This document shows, piece by piece, positions 58,563-64,000 of a stretch of DNA of 64,000 nucleotides (within the stretch, counting starts at the first letter, position 1; every line of letters starts with the position of its first letter). The notes under the pieces are model-generated. The model was not told the DNA's origin, searched no databases, and saw nothing but the letters and a program-made list of their open reading frames with translations. The position numbers and the translations under genes were made by a program. This DNA is from Endocalyx cinctus (lineage: Eukaryota; Ascomycota; Sordariomycetes; Amphisphaeriales; Apiosporaceae): contig BCKC01000009.1 in the NCBI GenBank assembly GCA_001600455.1, positions 806,001 to 870,000 of the forward strand. Reading direction: 5' to 3'.

Positions 58563-58967
58563 TCACGTGTTAACGCTGCCGGTCAAAAACGGCTCTTCGT
58601 GGACAGAAGTAATGTTTATCGTCTGATCGTCAGGGCCGGTCCAGATATGGTTAATTTGGATCGTGTCTTACCTAGTGCCGGTCTCGGCGTGTGAACCCTC
58701 CGCGATATAATGACAGTATTCCGTAATAAGCTAGAGTAAGAGCAAGCAGGCGGCACAGCAGTTTTCTTGAAAGATCAACTGCAATTATTCGGTGTCTATA
58801 GTAACAATATCCCTTACGTGAAACGCTTTCTTAGCGGATCTGTCAAAGTCGAAGGTAGAAGGGGTGATAATTAAACGTTCAACATGGGGAACAGAAACTA
58901 CATAAGATGTCAATGCAATTCTGATCCAGTCAGAAATCTGATCTGATGTGTCACATAAACGCCACAA
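58563..58967 (-). pseudogene. Possible remnant of a decayed gene
   Basis: Two minus-strand frames are protein-like. The upstream one (58967-58785) reads SDQISDWIRIALTSYVVSVP and STFDFDRSAKKAFHVRDIV. The downstream one (58667-58563) reads DTIQINHIWTGPDDQTINIT and SVHEEPFLTGSVNT, ending at TGA. They are in different frames with stops between them and no clean intron joins them. Family unknown; chance cannot be excluded. Confidence 0.25.
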
Positions 58968-59515
58968 GCCTCACGTATGCAATCCCCTTACAATTGCTTC
59001 AGACCACGATGGAAACATTTCACGATTTAGCTATATACTCGGGGTCACCTTGATACCAATAAAGTCACCGGTCAGAGCAGGTAAATCATCTGTATCATCC
59101 GAATAATCTGCTCAAATCTCGGGTAGATCTACTTAAAAATCTTCAGCACCGACCCTTGACAAGGTTTTGCTCGGCATTTTCTCAGTCTAGGTTCAAAGTC
59201 GCGTTTACGGCAAAGTACCGCCAAGACCTTAACTAAAACCCAGAAAACCAATCATGAATTTTGATCTTTTAAAATTAAATTATATGATTGGACCATACTC
59301 ATTCAAACCCCCCGTCGATGTACTGTACAAAGAATACGCACGGGTTGTGGAGTGGTAGGGATGTTATAGTGCTCTAACCTGCTCACCTTATTTTGTACCT
59401 TATACAACCTAACTTAGTCGTTTCATTAGAATCAAACACCTATTAAGTATACTAATTAATCTATATTTGACTTTAGTGTGGATTAAGTACATACGTAATA
59501 ATGTCTTCAAGAGAA

Positions 59516-59522
59516 TATATAA
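59516..59522 (+). promoter_or_regulatory. TATA-like element of the methyltransferase gene
   Basis: TATATAA, 138 bp before the ATG at 59654. Confidence 0.4.
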
Positions 59523-59620
59523 TAATCCTAAATGATTTACCGTTGATGATATGATGACTGATCAACGCCTAATCCAAAGCAAATCAACTTAAACGAGACA
59601 ACCAAACAGACCAACAGACC

Positions 59621-59641
59621 AAAAAAAAAAAAAAAAAAAAA
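59621..59641. repeat. Poly-A run, 21 nt, in the methyltransferase 5' UTR
   Basis: 21 A followed by G and eight A, ending 5 bp before the ATG at 59654. Confidence 0.85.
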
Positions 59642-59653
59642 GAAAAAAAAATT

Positions 59654-60445
59654 ATGGGAGACACCAAAGAATTAGCGACGGGTTATACCGTCCTCAGCGG
59701 AACCCAATACGGCACAGGACAATTCCTCCTCTCCCGACTCGGTCCCATCACCGGCCTGCGCGTCCTCGACGTCGGGTGCGGACCGGGCACGCTAACCGCC
59801 TACCTCGCGGACGCGGCGGGCCCCGACGGCGTCGTCGTCGGCGTAGACCCCAGCGCCGAACGCGTCGCGCTCGCGAACCGGGACTACGGCGAACGAAAGA
59901 ACCTGTCCTTCCACGTAGGGAAAGCCGAGGACCTCGCGTCCCTGTTTCCCGAACCTCGCGCTTTCGACGTCCTCTTCGTGAACTCGACCTTTCATTGGGT
60001 CCAGGACCAGCCCGAGGCGATGAGGCAGTTCGCGCGCGCGCTCAAGCCCGGAGGCAAGGTCGGCCTGTCCGGCGGGTCCGGCGATTACTTGACGGCGCAG
60101 GAGATCGTCAAGGCCGAGGTTCTGGGCAGGGAACCTTATCGGAATTATCCGGAGAAAAACGCGCCCAAGTTCGTGAAGAGGACGGAGATGGAGGCCTTGT
60201 TGGATGGTGCGGGGTTTGGGCATAGGGATATTGTTATCAATAAGATCGTGAAGTCGACGAAGGACGAGGACGAGATGATCGATTGGCTCGATACGAGCTC
60301 GTCCGGTCAGACGTACGGAGGTATTCCTTTGGATATGAGGCCCAAGGCTAGGGAGGAGATGAAGAAGGAGTGGCAGAAATTTATGACGGAGGATGGGATA
60401 CATATGGAGATGGAGTTGTTAGTTACTGTAGCTACTAAAGCTTGA
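59654..60445 (+). CDS. Class I SAM-dependent methyltransferase
   Basis: One intronless frame of 263 residues. Motif I is VLDVGCGPGTLTAYLA (residues 37-52), the acidic ribose-binding loop is VVGVDPS (61-67), and motif II/III regions read FDVLFVNSTFHWVQD and ALKPGGKVGLSGG. This order is the Rossmann-like SAM-binding fold of the Methyltransf_11/25 group. The C-terminal part (from residue 150) is helical and should form the substrate lid. It lacks a signal peptide and is probably cytosolic. Fungal relatives methylate small molecules or are of unknown function; the substrate cannot be read here. It converges with the opine-dehydrogenase-like gene, with 268 bp between stops. An A-rich 5' UTR ends just before the ATG. 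Confidence 0.9.
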   Translation: MGDTKELATGYTVLSGTQYGTGQFLLSRLGPITGLRVLDVGCGPGTLTAYLADAAGPDGVVVGVDPSAERVALANRDYGERKNLSFHVGKAEDLASLFPEPRAFDVLFVNSTFHWVQDQPEAMRQFARALKPGGKVGLSGGSGDYLTAQEIVKAEVLGREPYRNYPEKNAPKFVKRTEMEALLDGAGFGHRDIVINKIVKSTKDEDEMIDWLDTSSSGQTYGGIPLDMRPKAREEMKKEWQKFMTEDGIHMEMELLVTVATKA

Positions 60446-60597
60446 ATGAAATAAAATTTTCTCATGTTTTTAATGTCTTGTTCAATTGCCTCAGAGACCT
60501 ATCCAAAATGGGAAGAAAGCTAAATAATTAATTAAATTTAGAACCCTTGAAACCTCACATTTTCATTTTAATGTAGTCATAAGTTATTGAAATATAG

Positions 60598-60615
60598 TTT
60601 TTTTTTTTTTTTTTT
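60598..60615. repeat. Poly-T run, 18 nt
   Basis: An uninterrupted run of 18 T in the spacer between the convergent methyltransferase and opine-dehydrogenase-like genes. Confidence 0.85.
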
Positions 60616-60713
60616 GACATAGCTACCTTGTGAATCTGCTCTATCTTACCACCCTAACTTGCTAAAATATCAAATCATCATTCATTCATTTATACATATC
60701 TATTAATTATCCC

Positions 60714-61919
60714 TCAAAACCGACTCTGAACCAGCTGCGGCGTCTGCTGTTGCTGCTGCTGTTTCTTCTGCACCGACCCATTCGGCCCAAAAGCGACGTG
60801 AAACCTCCTTATCAGCTCCGACCTCGACACGCGATCGAGCCTCAACTTTCTCAAGTTTCTCCCCGTCTGCATATAATCCACCCCCGTCGCCATGCCGACA
60901 AGTAAAACGACGGCCTGTATCGACGAAGCGTCTATGCCGAGCTTCTCGGCGAGGCTGTACCAGCTGACCAGCAGATCCGGCACGTCCTCCGAGATGTTCC
61001 TATTCCCTATATCGGGCGGCGCCCTCAGCTTGTTGTGCGGGGCCGAGTTCCGCGCGAGGTCGACGAGGTCGGCGAACCGCGACCCGTAGCACTCGTTCGA
61101 GACCTCGACCGCGCTTTTGAGCCGTAAACCGAACGCGTCCCCGATCCGGACCCGAGCCCCGTCGACGGCCTCCATCGCGTTCGCGACCGAAGGCGTTAAC
61201 CCGTCCCGGTACAGCATGAAATCGCCGCCGGTGCTCTCGATCCGGCCCGCGTTCAGGAGCATCATCAGCGGGTGGAAGACGCCGTTGATATTCGACAGGC
61301 TCACCTCCACGACGCTGCTGAGCCACTTCAGCTCTACGGGGAACAAGCTCTGAATCTCGTTCCGAACCGACGCCGTCGTCATCGCCGACTCGTGAGTAGT
61401 AGTAGTAACCGCCGTGGCCGCGAAGATGCGACTCTTCCTCCCCATCACCGTCAACCGCCCGTCCGTCATGCGACACGAGTAAGGCGACAGGTTCATCTCG
61501 ACGACGCACCCGACGTCGAGCTCGGGCCCGATCATGAGCGAGAACAGGTTCCCCGGCACGGCTACTACGGTATGATTCCGGAGGTCGAAGAACCCCGCGG
61601 CGACGCCGGCTTTTAGTTCCGACAGGATCGTCTCGTGGCCCGTCGAGGGCACGGTCAGGAATAGCACGTGCGAGAAGGTTACGGCCTCGGCTATGTCCGA
61701 GGTGAGACGTAAATTGCAGCTCCCTTCGTCAATCAGGTGGACCGAATCCGAGGCCGAGACAACTTCTAGACAGCCCCGGTCGAGAACGTCGGTCACGTGG
61801 CGGAGGTGGTCCGGGTGGGAATATACCAGGACGTCCGTGTCGCCCCGGAAGTGCAGGTCGGCGGCGAGGGAGAAGCCGGCTGGTCCGGCGCCGAGGATAG
61901 ATACTTTGGGACGACGCAT
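60714..61919 (-). CDS. NAD(P)-dependent opine (octopine/nopaline)-dehydrogenase-like enzyme
   Basis: One intronless frame of 401 residues. The N-terminal Rossmann fold begins VSILGAGPAGFSLAADLHFRG (residues 6-26), with a basic residue context after strand 2 (YSHPDHLRH). The second half contains the opine-dehydrogenase signature SNINGVFHPLMMLLNAG, where the conserved His lies, and an all-helical C-terminal domain (AMEAVDGARVRIGDAFGLRL, SAVEVSNECYGSRFADLVDL). Opine dehydrogenases reductively join the amino group of an amino acid to an alpha-keto acid such as pyruvate; some, as in staphylopine-type pathways, make metallophores. Length fits the family. The last 25 residues are a low-complexity tail with six Q. 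No signal peptide is present, so it is cytosolic. The substrate pair is unknown. Confidence 0.85.
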   Translation of the reverse strand: MRRPKVSILGAGPAGFSLAADLHFRGDTDVLVYSHPDHLRHVTDVLDRGCLEVVSASDSVHLIDEGSCNLRLTSDIAEAVTFSHVLFLTVPSTGHETILSELKAGVAAGFFDLRNHTVVAVPGNLFSLMIGPELDVGCVVEMNLSPYSCRMTDGRLTVMGRKSRIFAATAVTTTTHESAMTTASVRNEIQSLFPVELKWLSSVVEVSLSNINGVFHPLMMLLNAGRIESTGGDFMLYRDGLTPSVANAMEAVDGARVRIGDAFGLRLKSAVEVSNECYGSRFADLVDLARNSAPHNKLRAPPDIGNRNISEDVPDLLVSWYSLAEKLGIDASSIQAVVLLVGMATGVDYMQTGRNLRKLRLDRVSRSELIRRFHVAFGPNGSVQKKQQQQQQTPQLVQSRF

Positions 61920-63078
61920 AGCTTTGCTTGTTTTGGTTTAGTTGAGAGTATAAAAGAGTTGTTAAGTAGAAAAGAAAGAAAGAAAAAAGTGTTGACGTCT
62001 AGTGCTTTGATAATCCTGGATCTTGGGAGGACGTAGGGAAAAAAAAGAGTTCAACGCACTGATAGTAACGGAGCGCGAGAAGGGAGGAAATCCGAGATAA
62101 GATTGATAATTTAAAAGTAAGACATCAAGAAAATAACGGTATCGTAAGCCCGTGATCAAATATAAGTACGCCAAGGCACAAAGTCCGTAGGCACTATTTC
62201 CTTTCTACACACGTGGGATATTCATCTGTTTCGTCCGTCTATCTATGTATCTATCTATCCATAACATGCTCACCGTGGTAGGTATCCAAAAAAAATCTTC
62301 AACGCCCCAGATTTTTGGTCGACTCCCTTTGGTATCAGAGTTACCTTACGCGCGTGCGTTACATACGCAGGGGATCAAATCCTGCCACGGTTCGACTGTA
62401 TGTATAAACCCTGCAGAAAAACAAAAAAGAGATAGTTTACATAGTAGTATCGATAGATCACCCACGTTGCGCTATGATAATATCCTTCACCGTCTTAGCC
62501 TAACCAAACAAGAGGGGGTTTATGGGGAATTTTTTTTTGCCATGATTAAGTTTCAATTTAGAATAAAATATGAGCAAGTTTGCTCCCGTTTTTAGTCTCT
62601 CTTTTTTTTTTGCCCCAATTTATCACACTGCACCATACACCCCCGCCGGTGCGACAATACTCCCCCCCTTTTTCCTGACCGTCGTCAATTTTTGCTCACC
62701 TAGAAGAATGTAGATGCATCAAATGGATCGGGGATCACGTATACCCTGTACTATTTCTGTTTCTATTGCGGGGAAGGTTACCAGCTACCCGTCCCAAAGT
62801 TTCACTAACATTCTCTTATCAAGATGAGCTGGTTTTATAAGACGAATGTTTCATCAAATAGTAAAACGTTGCTCTTAGTAGGAAAGCGAATACCTTGACG
62901 GATATGATGATAGATAACGGTTTTCTATGGTTACCGTTTTTTTCTCCGTCTTAATTAAGTTTTTCATTCCCCCCCCTACGATTAAATCCTAGTTTAAGTA
63001 CGAAAAAGACTTCTGGTATATCATAAATGGACAAAAGGTATATACATATTTACGCTAAATCAAACAGACATATCTAAA
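61920..63078. other. Intergenic region
   Basis: Upstream region of the opine-dehydrogenase-like gene and 3' flank of the ferric reductase. No gene is seen. A tRNA-like inverted pair (ACCGTGG at 62271, CCACGGT near 62386) was examined and rejected. Confidence 0.45.
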
Positions 63079-64000
63079 TTACCAAGCGTAAGCTTCCTCA
63101 GCTAAATCGATGCTGAAACCATCTCTAACACAGTGTATGACATGTCTCCTCGCCTCATCCGCCATGCCACCGGGACCGCAAACTAAGACGGCGGTATGCT
63201 GGTCGACTTCCACGGCCGATCTTAACACAGATTCGATGTTCATCCTTCCAGATGTCACATCTGCTGTTGTTCCAAAATTTAAGCTCTGGCTCTTCCCTTC
63301 TGAATCCTTCGGCGAGTTTGCCTTCGACGGAACGGAACCGTCAAGTTCACCCGTGTACCAAAGCGAATATTCAACTCCGTCAACCCGAGAAAGGTAGTGC
63401 GTTTTTACGTGCTCTATAAGGGCCAGTTCTTTCGCAGACCAGGCGAGAATGAATCGCTTGGTCTCACCCAGGATGCTACGGCTTCGTCCGGGAGTTTCTT
63501 TCCGCTGGGCGCACACTCTCGCGTATTCTTGTATGAAACCAAGTGCATGTGTAATACCGATACCTCCAATGATACATACCACTGTATCTGCCGCTATGAA
63601 CGGTTGGTGCGAGGCCCGATGCCCGGCGTAGGGACCTTCCGTCCAAACTGACACTTCCACACTTGAACCGGATGGAGAAGAGTTCAGACGCGACCGGAGA
63701 GAAGCAGTGCTTCCTGAATGGGCACGTATTAAGAATCTTATAGCCGCGCTATTCTTAATTTCGTCTTGTGTGTTCTTTGACAACGCGAGTCTTGGTTTAC
63801 TTGCTGTAGAGTCTGACCGCCGGCCCGAGTCCTTCACTGATGATATAATACCGGATTCTTTTTTATCGGTACTTGTCGGGGCACTGTCGGGGATCGAGCC
63901 AAACGTGGAAGTGTTAAGCATCGACTCTCCGTGATACGTCCAAGCAGAAAGACTGAAGGGGTGGCTTTCCCAGAACTTGCCCGATCCGGGGAGGTAGAGA
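63079..64000 (-). CDS. FRE-type ferric/metal reductase, C-terminal part (5' end outside window)
   Basis: The minus frame is open from the window edge at 64000 to TAA at 63079, about 307 residues. It is not a complete gene, because the frame continues past the internal Met at 63921: LYLPGSGKFWESHPFSLSAW. The HPFSLS motif is the FAD-binding signature of FRE reductases. Downstream are KNSAAIRFLIRAHSG, VSVWTEGPYAGH, the NAD(P)-binding loop CIIGGIGITHALGFIQEY, and the closing motif VLVCGPGGMADEARRHVIHC. These are the FAD and NAD domains of fungal ferric reductases, which pass electrons from NADPH across the plasma membrane to reduce Fe(III) or Cu(II). The heme-bearing membrane domain must lie beyond the window. 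Its direction is the same as the opine-dehydrogenase-like gene. Confidence 0.93.
   Translation of the reverse strand, partial: LYLPGSGKFWESHPFSLSAWTYHGESMLNTSTFGSIPDSAPTSTDKKESGIISSVKDSGRRSDSTASKPRLALSKNTQDEIKNSAAIRFLIRAHSGSTASLRSRLNSSPSGSSVEVSVWTEGPYAGHRASHQPFIAADTVVCIIGGIGITHALGFIQEYARVCAQRKETPGRSRSILGETKRFILAWSAKELALIEHVKTHYLSRVDGVEYSLWYTGELDGSVPSKANSPKDSEGKSQSLNFGTTADVTSGRMNIESVLRSAVEVDQHTAVLVCGPGGMADEARRHVIHCVRDGFSIDLAEEAYAW

Larger units (their letters stand above)
57860..59653. other. Intergenic region with possible coding fragments
   Basis: No intact gene. Three minus-strand pieces look partly protein-like: 58158-58436, 58563-58667 and 58785-58967. None joins into a model with good splice sites. 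The last 150 bp form the promoter of the methyltransferase gene. Confidence 0.4.

Noticed and set aside
62271..62397. tRNA-like pieces: 7-bp acceptor-like pair ACCGTGG/CCACGGT, a D-arm-like ACTC..GAGT, and a T-arm-like CAGGG..TCCTG
   Set aside because: The span is about 120 nt, no proper anticodon arm with U33 is found, and the T-loop lacks the TTC start. The parts do not assemble into one cloverleaf.
1..64000. CRISPR arrays, bacterial operons, Shine-Dalgarno sites, integrated virus or complete transposon
   Set aside because: None seen: genes have spliceosomal introns, and no direct-repeat array, LTR pair, transposase or capsid motif was recognised.

Overview
The window looks like nuclear DNA of a filamentous ascomycete (Pezizomycotina, most likely a Sordariomycete). 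Genes lie on both strands without operons. Introns are short (about 55-120 nt), with GT..AG ends and CTAAC-type branch sites. The gene set is typical of these fungi: GH131 and GH3 glycoside hydrolases, a CE4 polysaccharide deacetylase, a HET-domain protein, a cytochrome P450, a Whi5/Nrm1-type repressor and an FRE-type metalloreductase. Exon models were assembled by eye from splice signals and reading-frame continuity; no search was run.

Layout. 0-9 kb: cullin C-terminus, a long disordered protein, a secreted GH131 glucanase and a multi-pass membrane protein with a 23-nt micro-exon. 9-20 kb: a gene-poor tract with homopolymer runs, one intact DUF6924-like gene and several coding relics broken by stop codons. 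20-31 kb: a compact block with a UPF0145/YbjQ protein, a secreted CE4 deacetylase, an amino-acid permease, a membrane-anchored adenylate/UMP-CMP-type kinase and a secreted GH3 beta-glucosidase. 32-41 kb: a disordered protein, an ankyrin-repeat protein and a HET-domain protein. 41-54 kb: a glycine-zipper protein, the Whi5/Nrm1 homologue with an MluI box upstream, a gene interrupted by one stop codon, a polyQ protein with two PAM2-like motifs, and a 973-residue membrane/coiled-coil/IFNF-repeat protein. 56-64 kb: P450, class I methyltransferase, opine-dehydrogenase-like enzyme and the C-terminal part of a ferric reductase.

How the genes may work together. GH131, GH3, CE4 and the permease fit extracellular degradation of wall or plant polymers followed by uptake. 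The HET and ankyrin proteins belong to families linked to fungal nonself recognition. The methyltransferase and opine-dehydrogenase genes converge with 268 bp between them and are flanked by a P450 and a metalloreductase, which could be a small specialised-metabolite or metallophore locus; this is inference only.

Most notable: the tandem PAM2-like protein (49414-50039), the IFNF-repeat membrane protein (50949-53959), the MluI box before the Whi5/Nrm1 gene, the opine-dehydrogenase neighbourhood, and a set of coding relics that each carry a single in-frame stop.
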